Positions 1 through 13,500 of a DNA stretch of 64,000 nt are shown piece by piece. Both the position numbers and the translations under genes were made by a program. The DNA comes from Glandiceps talaboti (Eukaryota; Hemichordata; Enteropneusta; Spengelidae). The stretch's first letter is position 1; every line of letters starts with the position of its first letter. The notes beneath the pieces were generated by a model. That model searched no databases. It was not told the origin of the DNA and saw only the letters and a program-made list of their open reading frames with translations. Location: contig NC_135558.1 of the NCBI RefSeq assembly GCF_964340395.1, positions 7,851,001 to 7,915,000 of the forward strand, in the 5' to 3' direction.

Positions 1-1689
1 AGGTATAAAAGTGAAGTAAATGTAACAAGAACTTTTTATTTTATTTTCTTATTTTCAAACTTTACATTTCTTTGTAATCACTTAAGAAAATACATTTTTT
101 GTAATTGCTTAAGACTCTAGTATCACAACATAGCTGTAACTTGAATGACATTTTCTTATATCATTCCATACTACAGAAATCAAATTAAAGGCAAAAACTA
201 AGATAGACACAAACTAAAACTATTGGTGTACGTGTGATAGATAAGATTACACAAGTTGGTAATGAAACCGACCCATTTTATCATATTTAATATTCATATT
301 TTTATCAAAAAATCATTAATTCACAGAGTATGCTTTCCCTTTACAATGCTATTGCAATATTCAAGACATCTCGTTCATATTAAACCTATAACGTTCAGAT
401 TGACCAGCAACTACATTGATAAACTAGAATATAAAATTAGAGTTACGGTGGCAAAGACTATAGCACACCACTAATAGCAGACTGTGAGATATGTTGTGCA
501 TTGTGTTATTATGTTCTCACCTTCCTCCTCTTCTTCTTTGAGAGGGGTAGGCCAATATATGCGGGCACCATAACACCATGACTCTTACAGTCTATACCTT
601 GAACTGTATTTTAGTCCAAATTTGAACTAACTTGATCGTATGAAAATAAAAATGTTCTTTAGTATATTTTAAGTTTTGGAGACGTTTTCATGATTTTGTA
701 CATGTTCCATTAATGAAGCACAGATGGAACAGCAACTAACGACCCTAAATCCAAAGTTTGAGATGACAATATAAAACAATATCACATAGTTAGTACCGAA
801 AATTTCTACTCGGCTGCATATTGGGCTGTAAAATTTCTACTTTGAGTCAAAAAATTTCTTCACAGCAAATCCAAATTTTAGCTGCAATTTTCATTTCTAA
901 GTATGAATTCAGACTCCATGAACATTTATTCTCACTATTAAGTAAATTTTGTATTTCTGCATGATTGTTGCAGTCTGCACACTGAATTATCATATACCCA
1001 GTATCGAAATTCAATGGAGAGCACGCACACCAAACCTGAGCAATAATTTTCCATATCATGACCCGGCACACTTGGCTCAAGTATGGCAAGTGGCATGCTC
1101 ATCGATATCCGTTCACTCAGTGATTTGGCTTTGTTATTATCTTCACTATTTTGACATTTCTGCAAATAAAATAATATTTCAGTACCAATTAATGTGATTA
1201 TGTGATTCAAATGATGGTTACCATGCCACTACTTGGGGCATATGATAAAACCTGTACGGCCCAGATATGGGTTTATTGGACCTCGGTAATACTGCTTACG
1301 GGCCCTCCTAAAGTCGGACCCTTTCGGCTACAACCTCGGTCCACAAAACCCATATTGGGCTGTAAAAGATTATGTTTACAGATCATTGTCGAATTTCACA
1401 ACATACTGTAATAAATATAATAATAAATCTCTCTCATTATTAAATAATTTGTATTCTGCCTCAAAAACCTGAAAATCAAAATTGAATTTTTAAAAATTAT
1501 TTTCCTTTTCAAAAACCCTCAGTCAAAGTTTCAAACCTAAATTCATCACTAAGTATTGTAAGAGAGGACACTGTAAGAAATTATCATTTTAATTGTTGGC
1601 TCTGTAATCATTGTATATTTTTCTTAACTTTCTATCCGACAACTTACTGTCATTTGAGTTTTAATTCTTGAGGTATGGCATTTGAGTTG

Positions 1690-2560
1690 GCCTGACAAGT
1701 CAATATTACACAAAATGCAAATAGCTTTATTCATACAGAAATACCAGTTGAAAGAATAAATATGCATTGTAAAATGTATATAAATATGAACAGTTGTAAA
1801 CAATAAACAAACTAAGCCTACATTTCAACAAAGAACAGTACATCGACAGCTTAAAACTACTGTTCTTAAACATTTAATTTTAAATTATGCAAATGAGGTG
1901 TTTAATATGCAAATGGCTGCAAAATGTAGAGCACACATTTTAGAATGTCCTCTCTAACAAATGATATACATAAAACAATATAAATATATTTCTGTATAAA
2001 ATCACATTGTAATAATAAAGCAAACATGGATAAACAATTTGGCACTGGTGGTCATGGCACTGAATAACATAGTAAAGGTATTTCAGAATATGCAAATGCA
2101 CAGCTTAATATGCAAAGGCACATAATGAAATGTACAGTACAATGCTTCTAAGAACTTACTTGCCAAGGAATAAAAAATATAATGTATATAAAATATAAAT
2201 ATGAAATAACATTTCAATAAAAGTGACAAAGCACAACTCTAAGATTTAGAAATGACATATTGCTGTCATAAATCACTTAACTTCTTAATATGCAAATGAG
2301 ATGTTTATAAGATCTAAATACTCATAAATGCAGAGCACCTGGAAACACTATGGTAAACTGAGTGTATAACCTGCTTTATATGTGTAAAGGCTACACATAA
2401 AACAGCCAAACATCTACAGATAAAAATTTTCTGTGTTTCTGAATCCATGCTCCTAAAATGTGCTGTTGGTCAATTAATAAATTATGCAAATGAGTTAATT
2501 AATATGCAAGTGTACAATACAATTTATAGCAGTCAATTTACCTTGTTTGCCAATGAAAAA
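1690..2560. repeat. Diverged tandem repeat, about 200-bp period, with ATGCAAAT octamers
   Basis: TATGCAAAT-type octamers occur near 1886, 1908, 2088, 2109 (variant), 2287, 2482 and 2502 (variant), spaced by about 200 bp. AT-rich segments resembling each other (TATAAATATGAA, AATAAAGC) lie between. Identity is low, so the unit is approximate. Confidence 0.45.
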
Positions 2561-3110
2561 AAAAACTAGATATAGAATAAATCAACCATCTATATGTCAC
2601 CATGAGCAATAAATGGTCTAATTCATTATATGAGCTTATACACTCCAAAAACAGTTCGTTTAAGAACTTTGGTTGATATTATAGGTAACATAAATTTTTG
2701 TGTGTAACTTGTTGAATTCTTAAATACTAGTACTCATTAACTTTTATATAAGTAAATATGAGGAGTAAAACTTACATTGTTCAGTGAGATGTACTCTCAA
2801 ATGAGTTGTAAAAAAGGGTAAATGTCTTCAAAATGTCAAATATAACACTGAGGTACTTGTGATAAACTTCTGAGCTGTAACTATGCATCACTGGTATATG
2901 TTGTTTATAACTGAGTGATTAAAGTTTGATTGTAAGCTCTCCTTGCACAACTTTATACACTGAACATCCTATCTCTAGTACAACACTTTATGAACATAGC
3001 AGGAGCAAGTTTGAGAGTGGTCAAAATTTATAAGTATGTGGACTTACAGAAACAGGCAAACTGAGGAAAGGGTCACTCGGGTGACAAACAAAACATGACA
3101 GAAAGATCTT

Positions 3111-3116
3111 TTTATT
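3111..3116 (-). terminator. Candidate polyadenylation signal for the sialyltransferase gene
   Basis: AATAAA on the minus strand, about 360 nt past the stop codon. AT-rich flanks make chance matches likely. Confidence 0.3.
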
Positions 3117-3478
3117 GTTAGTCATTTGTTTTCTTTTTGTTTGTCTGTAGAATGTACAGGGATCATTAGAAGAACAGTGCTGTGCTTTTGCACTGAAATG
3201 ACGAAAGACAAATACAAAAGACAAATAAAAATAAAATAAAATAGATAAGCTAAGAGATCAAAAGAAAGAAACTAAGATTTTACAGAATCGTACATGCACG
3301 ATAATTGCACTATGAATATAAGTTTTACAAATTATGCCCTCTTCCCCTCCCCACCCACCAATGATTGATCAAATCTGTGATATCCAAATCCAAATCTTAA
3401 AATTCATGTTCTAACATATTCCAATATTAGGTTTTTGGATCTTTTGCATCAAAATCTATAACAAAGCCAGCCTTGTCT

Positions 3479-3671
3479 TCATGGAGTACTGATAGGCCAG
3501 TCTGGTTGATGAAATGTTATGTTGTACACTGGGCTCCATCTTGCGAATATCTTCTTTTCAAGGGCAAACCGATGTCTGTCCTTTCGAGCAGCTTCCATCG
3601 AGTTGTATACATGACATTCTCGAACTTTTGATTCATAGTAGTGGTATGGTGTAGTACTTTTAGGATGCAAT
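3479..3671 (-). CDS. ST6GALNAC: ST6GALNAC-like last coding exon (motif III and VS motif)
   Basis: Acceptor TTTTACAG|A. Contains PYHYYE (motif III) and RHRFALEKKIFARW (VS motif, catalytic-region His and Glu), then FHQPDWPISTP and TGA at 3481-3479. Confidence 0.95.
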
Positions 3672-5099
3672 CTGTAAAACACAAATTTAACTCAAAACTC
3701 ACTTTCTGTATTGAAAGTTGATACAATGCTGTAGATCACAATACCTCTCTTTTGTATGTAATTCATGTAAATGTAATTCAGCTAGTTTAGCTCTACCGGT
3801 AGTATCGAATCATCTCTTCACCCGTCTAGCTCACAAAGAAATCATGAACCACGCGTTCTTATTATATGTAAATGAGTAAACCCCAATCAGTTAAAATGAT
3901 GTAAGCAATGTATAAATAGCATCCTGAACTGGCAAATATACCATATTTGGACATTATGTAATCGTCCACAATACACACTAACTTATCCATTGGGCAGAAC
4001 TTCATGATTGATGTAAATGTGGGTGACTTCGGTTGAATTTGAAATTTCATTGAGAAAGACATAAAGTGTGATTTTCAGATTCGATGCCATGGATAGACTC
4101 TAAAGTCTCGGGACGTCGCTAGCAGAAAGGGCTCTTTTATATGTACTGATATCTACCACATAATTGTATATTATGTACTTGAATATCCTTGTACTGCGGG
4201 CCCTTGTCAACTACATAAGGCTAATCATTCATTGACATGTTATTGCAACTGCTCTCGGGAGCATCGCAGTAACAAGTCAACAAATGATTAGCCGAATGTA
4301 GTCGATGAGGGCCCACAGTACAAGTTTATTCGAGTACAATTATGTGGTAGATATCGGTACATACAAAACAACCCTTTTAGTGATGCAAAGCTCTGTGGGC
4401 TATGAGAGAGTCTATGCTATGGATAGCATTCTTACTGCAAACCTAGAATGTTCAAAATTGGTTGTATTACTATTACACAACTGTGGAACTGTGCAGCCTG
4501 TATGTGTCATTTCCTGTTATCACATGTCAGTGTTATCTTATCAGTGGAGTGGCAAGAATTACACAGCTGTATTTTTCTGCTCTGAACTAACTTTTTTTAT
4601 ACTAAGCTCTGCCAGACAACTACTGTTTCATACATATATTTTAATTCTAATCCAAAATGGGCCATGAAATAAAAGATTTATCAGTCACAGTCAGTGATAA
4701 CCTTCATTGTCAACAGTAGTTTGTGATTTGTTATTTGTCTGTGACATTCTTTTTTGGAATGTTATTGTGCACTGAAGGTACCGTGTTTGATGCTTTGTCA
4801 CTTGAATTGACTATATTTACATACACTCTACCCTGTGTAAATGTCACCAGGAAACTAACCATAAATCAACTGTCCACCAGAGGAAGTCAGAACACACAGG
4901 GTCAGATATCAAGTGACACTGATACTGTCTCCAGATATTATACTACGCAATCATAATCCAGATGGTTGTTGATTGTGTTTCCAGGCATGATCTGACATTC
5001 CGATTGATAGCCTCCAGTGAGTTATAGACAGTTACTCAGAGTGTCATGAATTTTATTTTAATAAGGGGATGTAAGAATCATCGAGGAGTATTCTGTTGG

Positions 5100-5163
<64 letters not shown>

Positions 5164-8100
5164 TTAATCACCGATGCTCTTTCACAACGTCAAACAAATT
5201 GATACAACTTACCGACAGTGATTTTCATCAACCATTCCATAAACTTTAGTATTATTGCATAAATTAAGAACGGTGGTTATCGTGAACCAGCCAGTACTTA
5301 ACCAGGACCCTGATGCTTCTCTGTAAAGGTAATGAAACATTGAATCAGTATCTCCAACAATTTGAAGACAAAATAACTAAGCTAGTAAGTCTGAATAAAA
5401 TAGTTTTTTTTCATGAAATTTCACTTTTGACTTTGCCACAATTACCAAGCGATATCTACACGCTATTAATTTGCAAGATTTTTTTGACATAAAAACTCTC
5501 GGTGCATAATTTTTTTTTGTATCACAATTATCATTTATATCACTGTTGAACTAGAGCAATTACACAATATTGTCAATATTAGAGGGCTGATTATGTGATG
5601 ATATGGCTATCATGAATATGAATATTCAATGTGCGACTGGAATATATCATTTCTGCTGACTCCCATGATGCAATAGCCCATAGCAAAGATTAGCATAGGT
5701 TAGATTAGCATATTACAGAAATTTGAATTTCCATAATGTTGCTAAGCAGTTGTCTGAAATTTGCAGTAGAATTGCAATTGCCTTTTCAGAAAGTAAACTT
5801 TTCTTTTCATCTTCCGTTGTTTTTTAACACATTTTATTGAAGGGCTATTGTTTTCCTCTCTTTTTTGAAGGGCCGTTGATGATGTTTTAGTATTATTTTG
5901 TCATCTAAAAGTTCCTCAAAGTTGCCTTTTTCTTCTGCTTGATGTCAGCAATTAATAATGCAGCAACAAAATAACTTGTGACCTTGTCAATATTTGAGTA
6001 CTGAGAAGTAGAGAATTTGAAACCTATCTGAACCAATAGTACGTGATTAGTAGTAACCTAATCATTGTACACATAATACAAATACTAATGTCTGTCTTGT
6101 GAGTATTTTGAAGTCTGTCTTCTGACAGATTCAGTAAACACCATACAACTGTTCAGAACAGCTGTTGCACGGTCACTCAACCTACCAGTAAACAGACTTA
6201 ATAGTTGTTGGTCCTAAAACCCATTTAGGTGTTAATACATTCATAGCATCCTACGTTTTCTTAAAATTGCTTTAACTTAGTTTTTTATATACACGGTCTG
6301 AGTCATTTCCGATATCGTGTGTTCCAATTGAACGAAGTACTCATGATGAAATGGATCATGTTACAACCTAGGGCAATGCTCACTATATGGTACTTCAGCT
6401 TACTAACTTATTTTGTTGAACAGGTCAGCATAAACGCCAGGCTACCAAATCTTCTTCTATGTTGTAATAGTCTAGAGTCAAGTCATATGGGGGGAGGGGG
6501 GGGGGAGTGACTATCAACTGCCAACACCCTTAACTGTAATATAAAGATACATCATGTCATTTCAGCCTCGCCGGCCTCCTTTCTCAGAGAGGTTGACTGA
6601 TCATGTCATTTCAGCCTCGCCGGCCTCCTTTCTCAGAGGGGTTGACTGATCATGTCATTTCAGCCTCGCCGGCCTCCTTTCTCAGAGGGGATTGACTGAT
6701 GTATGAGGACACCCTGTCAAATACGTTACAGACTACCAACACCCTTGCATTTTGCTAACAGCGTTCCCCTTTAATGAAGCATCAGCAAAAAGAGTGAGTG
6801 CAAATTCTTAGTGGCTTTTTTGAATCTTCCCGCTGTACCAGATTACGACAGAAGCATCACAACATGAGGATGGTGGAGTTGTGCGATATAAACACACATG
6901 ACCACAACTCGATTAAAACCTGATGTGATTCCTTATGTACCTCTATTTTCTTAGTTTATTGGCATTTGTTTTTTATTTAGTCAACATCCCGGAAGAATCT
7001 ATCATCACTCGAGAACAACAAAATTGAAAACAAACAACACTATATGGATGAAACAGACTGAGGTAAATAAAGGAATTGAGTCATATTCTTACATCAGATT
7101 TTTATCACATTGGGGTGACTTTAACATTACACTATACCGTTTACTCCCGAACAGTAAACACACCCATAAAAACCAAATGAATGGTAAAGATATAGAAAAA
7201 ACAGTATCACCTTCTCAAATGTCAGGTAGTGCATGTGACCAGTGTCACCATTGTATTACCATGGAAACAACTGTAGTGATGAATGATATGATGAAATGGT
7301 GAACATAACGACACCACACATTAAAAGATAGATGACTTCTTTAAACAACTTTCCCATCTTGAAATGTTCACATGCATTTCACAATGGATAAACCTGGTAA
7401 GATATTCATGTTTTATCATCAAATTTGCATATTTATGCAAATGACAACATAACACTTCACATTCTTGAAAGATTTATAAGCATATATATTAAATAAACCT
7501 GGTAAGATATTCATGTTAGATCATAAAAATTTGCATATTTATGCAAATTATAACATAAGACTTCACATTCTTGAAAGATTTATAAGCATATATATTAAAT
7601 AAACCTGGTAAGATATTCATGTTAGGTCATTAAATGCGCATATTTATACAAAATGAACTCATTTATATACATGGTTCACTCACCTTATATTATGACATAT
7701 TATTCAAAGTTCCAAACATATTCTACAGTTCTCACTCAAATTTTACACAAAAATTTAAAATTTTCGTTCTACATTGTATTTCCCAGGTAACATAAGGAAA
7801 TATTGATCAATATTTTCAATTTACATCTTCATACAATTTAAACTTTAAAACAAACATAGGTAAGATAAAATATCAAACCCATTTTTTTACCACGATGCAA
7901 CAAATGTGCAATTTATCATATTAACATAATTTCACAATATATGACAGGAAAAGCAGACAATATGTTGCCATAATTAGGATTTATGATATAATAATCAGTA
8001 ATATAACTCCTATAGCATCTATGATCAGACAGTCTGTATAATGACATGTATTTTGACTCCCTATCTACATAAATATTAACTGGCCTCAAATACCCAGACT

Positions 8101-8451
8101 CCCTAACTACAAGAAATGGTCATTTTGACAATTTACAGAGATAGCTTCCTCGAATTTCTTAACTGTGTATCATGAGATTTTGTGCATTTCTCTAGGTATC
8201 AATAGACTAAAAGAACCATCTGCAATATATCACATGTATCTGGTTAACAATCACCCAGAAATTATCAAATAACATGACAACTTATTTATATATGTATATT
8301 ATTCAACTCGCTCAACAATAGCATTCCCTTGCAACAATCGTTTCAAAATTGTTCAGTTGAAGCATAAAGCCTTGAGTGAAATCCAAATCAAGGGTCTGGT
8401 TGGAGGAATGAATTTTGAACTCTAACAAATAAACAATGACAGCTCTAGTTG

Positions 8452-8547
<96 letters not shown>

Positions 8548-10531
8548 ACCTCTTTATAACAAACTCTTCTAAACATTATGTTGTATTAAACACTGTCATA
8601 TCCTCAAAAACCATATCTCAATTTATTTCCCACTCTTTTCCACAAGTGTGGAATTTAGTTTGAGCTATTTTTCCAGACAGAAATTTTCAGTGCTTTTTGG
8701 CTCTCTTTATACACTCTGAATCCACAATTAAAATGTGTTTGGAAAATGATTAATAAAACAGCACCCACACCAACAAAATTTTCAATCTATCCTTGTTTTT
8801 TGTTCTAAATATAAATTATACCAAAAAAATATGGAATATATTTTCTGGTCACTGGTTATGCTGTGTTTGAAATATGAGTCCACACTTTCAAAATTGCCAT
8901 TACTTTCCCTGATTTTTCTGTGATATTACTGGCACTGGTATAATTATGTTAGTCTCCAATATTTTTCTTCATTCAGCCTCTGAAAATACCAATGACCTAA
9001 GGGTTGTCACTATGAGTTCCTAGACATGTCCCTTAGGTCACTTGTATTTTCCTTGGCTGAACAAAGAGAAATATAATAACATCTAATTATACACCTGACA
9101 ATGCTATGTTTGAAAACAACCTACCTTGGTTTTCCCGTTTCATATTCAAATGTGTAATCAGTTCTATGCATCTGCCCTTGTGTAAGCATAAAGAATTCAA
9201 TATCATCATACTTGAGTGCATATTTTTTACCAAAGTTGTACGCTCCACCATAGCCATCAGATCTCATGGTACTGTAAGGCCCCCACATAATAACAACAGA
9301 AGGTTTACTGTATCCTGACATCAGCTCCTCCTTCTTTTTTTCCACATTAGTAACTGCCGAGTGGGCAATTATTCTTATTGTAGTCCGCTTTCCAACATCT
9401 TTCTCAAAGCCTTTGGTAGGTGCATTATTCATTCGTATCACACATTCGGTGTTGTCGATTTCCTGACCACGATTTGAATTTAACATCTGTCCAGAGCTGG
9501 AAACAAGAGCACATTGATTGCACTGCATGCTAATAGCCTGTGTATAAAAAACGGTGGAAAATATAACAGTAAGAATTTACAACATCATTACCTTAATATA
9601 ATGCAAGTTTGACAAGATTTCACCTCAGATAACAAAGTTCAAAAATACTAATAAAACAGTTGAAGCCTGGGAGTCATGCATGCTCAAGTGCTAAAAAGAA
9701 ATTGGTACAACTTTAGGAAATTAAAGATTATTCCTAAATATTTTTCTTCGTTCAGCTGAAGAAAATACTCATGACCTAAGAGGGTATTGTCAGTACGAGT
9801 CACTAGATGACTAGTGACAAACTGGTGGGTCACAAGTATTTTCCAGCTGAATGAAGTAAAATATTGACATTATAATTCCTCCTCAAGTACAATTTTATGA
9901 AAAATCAAGACAAATAATGGCAATTTGATTCATATTTTGAGCACTGCAAAACCAATAACATAGACACAGGTTGTTGTGATGTAGAAAGAGCACAGTAAAT
10001 AATCCATGATTTCTGTCAATTACTTACAAAAAGTCATTATATCTGTTAATTAGACATCAATTATTACTCATAGGTAATGTAGTGACAAGTTTAAAACTTG
10101 AGCGAAGCTTGGTTTTGAATATGTCACCATGTTAAAACTGTGCTAGTTATAACTGGAGTTATCACCTTACAGTTCCAGTTTCAACTATAATGCAGCTTTT
10201 AAAACAGAATTACAGATAGCACCATAAAAACAACCCATTTGGAACCCACTAATGTTAAAATAGCAGCTCAAAAGCAGACAATCTATAGATACCCCAATTT
10301 CCCCAAATACTTTAACTTAATAGCCAATAGCACTACATGTCTTTAAGTGACATATTAGTTCAAACAATTTTCTATAATCCCCCTATTTTTGTGAACTCAA
10401 ATATCACAGTATATTCCTCTATAATTATTTTTCCCAGCAGAATGTCCAAGGGAAAGTCAAGTGCATACGGGTGTGTGTGTGTGTGTGTGTGTGTGCGTGC
10501 ATGCATGCATGTGTACGTCTGTGCATGCATG

Positions 10532-10568
<37 letters not shown>

Positions 10569-13500
10569 TGCATTCTTGCTACCTACCATAGAAGATTACC
10601 TCAGACTATACGGTCAAAACTGAACCAGAAAGTCAACTTATTCTCCCACATTCCTTTAGTAATGCATGGAAGTGAATCCAAAATTTTCGTCAATGCCCTA
10701 TCAGAACTGCCAGGAGTGTACTACAATGGGCTATTGTCAAGTCTCTCGGAAGAGACACATAAAATGAACTTTAGGGAAACAGTTGTCGACATCTCAGTTT
10801 CAAATAAGGTGAATACATACAGCTTTGGATTTGCTTCCAAAAATTATTTTGACTCTATGAGAAGAAATTTCCATTAGTAACTGTAACCCAGAGTCGATAG
10901 TCATACAGTATAGTAACACACTTTAATATATTGAGTGGAAGTCATGGTGTTGACTACAAGAAATCTAATGATAGATGTTTTAATGATGTGTCTTCATGTA
11001 CAATGCTATTACAGGTAGCAAGAATTCAGGATATTTTTATCTATTTATATATAATAAATTTGTATACTGGCCTTCTTTTTATCAATGATAGACACAATAC
11101 CATGAAGATCGACCTGCTTGTAACCATCCTTGAATACTGGTAAAACGGTTTTTGGTACAGCTGGAACTGCATATTTGCTCAATTTGATTACGTCATAATA
11201 TGAAAATGTATATAAAACAAGCACCACAAGGACGATGGGTGAACACACAACTATTGTACATTTCTTCAACCCCTGTAATCAAAATATAAAAATTAGGAGA
11301 CAAAATGTAAATTTATTACACAAAATGGATTAGAAGAGAAATTACAACAACCAAATTAGTAAAAGTAATTTTGGGATCTGATATTATAACACAAGTTCAA
11401 GTTTGACTCTTGAGTAGGTATGTTAGCTCCGTCCCCACCTGACTCAATTCAAAGATGTTTTACACTCGCGTGACTGAAGGGTATAGGCACTCAAGGCTCA
11501 TGAATATTCAGTGTTCAACCATTGAAGACATTATTTCAGCAGACTCCCATGATGCAATAGCCCCATAGCAAAGATACCCTACATAGGCAAGTAATCAATT
11601 TGATGCTTCTCTGAAATTGTAAATAATTGTAGGTGATGTAAAATCATGAAATGACTCGCCAGAATCCATAATTTATGAAACTGTCTTTATTTAATGGAGT
11701 GGTGTTTCCCTTTAAGAAGTGTCCCAGGTTTACAGACATACGTTTTATAACCTGTGAAGAAGGAATTTGGAGGTTTTTTTACATCAGAGTAGCTGTACCT
11801 ATTGCTATTTTTGTTGAGCAATAAAGTATACATAGACAAAATTCAATTACACAATTTTTTTTCAACAACTGAACACAATGAGACAAAGTTCAAATTAAAT
11901 TATGCGTAAATATTGTAATAGTGCATATAAAATACTGCCAATGGTAATGCGCATGACTAAAAAACATACACATAAACATACACATTGTACGATTGTCCCT
12001 AAGACAAAGAGAAAAATATGATAAATCTGGCATAGCTTCCTATCTATCATATACTATAATTTTGGTGGGGGAACCCCGGTAAAGTGACTTGGGAACTCAG
12101 GTAGATTTTATCTCCTTACCTCCCCTACTAACAAGAACACTGTATAAAATTGGCAAAATGTCACACATGCTCTATAAATGGACTTTTTTGTTCGTTTAGG
12201 ACAAAACCTTCCCCCTACATGAAAACTGTAGTGTTCACACCACTACAACCAGTGCAATGTAAACAAGTCATTGAGAATGACACAGTCCCCGCTATAATTG
12301 GGTTTTAAGGAATTATCACTACTCTGATCACGCAACAACATTTGTGAACCTAAAACAAAGACTTAGATATGTTGTGTGTGCTTGTTGGACATGGAATATG
12401 CCTCCAACAATAAAGGATTGGTTGGGTATGGGGGATCATATTACGATGAAAATGGAGTCTGAGTTATGGCTTTGGACATGGAAAATTCACAAACAAAATG
12501 GCTGCCAGGCAGCCATATTGGATCGTATCACGACGAAAATGGATATGCACATGTATGTCATAGAACACTGTCCTAATACCAACTTTAAATGAGATCTGTT
12601 CAAGCATGTCTGAGTTATGGCTTTGGACATGAAAATTCACAAACAAAATGGCTGCTAGGCGGCCATATTGGATCGTATCATGACAACAATGAATATGCAC
12701 ATGTATGTCATAGAACACTGTCCTAATATCAACTTTGAATGAGATCTGTTAAAGCATGTCTGAGTTATGGCTCTAGACAGGGAAAATTCGCAAACAAAAT
12801 GGTTGCTAGGCGGCCATATTGGATCGTATCATAAAACAAATTGACATGCATATGTATGCCATAGTATGTTGCCCCTGTACCAAGTTTGAAAAAAAATCGG
12901 TCCAGGCATCTCCAAGAAACAGCTGCGGACGAACGGACGGATGGACACACGGACGGACGGACGGACGCACGGACGCACGGACAGATGGAACCCAATCCAT
13001 AAGTCCCCGTTCCGGACTTTGTCCGCGGGGACTAAAAATATGATGGTAAACACACATTAGAAGTAAATTTTAATCAACTTAGGGTGACCCTATTTGTGGG
13101 TTTTTTTTGTCTCTCATTACTTTTTTCATGGCAACTATGCATTTTGCATCTCTCCATACAATGCCATGATGTATTGTGTATGTGCTGAGGGGTCTGCACG
13201 CACTACTCTGGAGGGGAGTTGTCATCTGACCGTACCCTGGTTTCACCTGGAAAATCACTGTCTGTCATTGCTGGCATTTAGTCTTTCTTCTATAAAATCA
13301 CTCATAATCAAAGAGATCAACATGTCTTTCCATTATTTCCTGATGAAAATGTTATTTTAAAGGTAATAAAAAAGACAAAACAAGACTATTAAAGTCTAAC
13401 AACATAAGCAATGTCATCTCACGCAATGCATCTTGGAACCGGAAATCAACTATTGAGCTTGGGTGAGGTTGAGCGATCGTCCGCCCCACAGGTACTTGAA

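Larger units (their letters stand above)
1..3478. other. AT-rich non-coding DNA downstream of the sialyltransferase gene
   Basis: No gene supported. Short open frames at 847-1411 lack any family signal. About 3.1-3.48 kb is probably the sialyltransferase 3' UTR. The main structure is the POU-octamer-bearing repeat at about 1690-2560. Confidence 0.6.

Noticed and set aside
847-1411. Overlapping short frames on both strands
   Set aside because: No domain, no consistent splice sites; overlapping frames on opposite strands point to chance.
4305-4667. 120-codon frame
   Set aside because: Starts inside the foldback element's right arm; the same peptide pattern appears antisense in the 56.1-kb half copy, so it is repeat-derived.
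6552-6699. CRISPR-like array
   Set aside because: Three head-to-tail 49-bp copies without unique spacers in animal DNA; a plain tandem repeat.
8312-8663. Open frames rich in CVCV or THTH across 8454-8543
   Set aside because: Both strands of a (CA)n microsatellite read open; no real protein.
10461-10877. 138-codon frame, distal part without low complexity
   Set aside because: First third is (TG)n. The remaining 100 residues show no family, no partner exon and lie antisense in a sialyltransferase intron.
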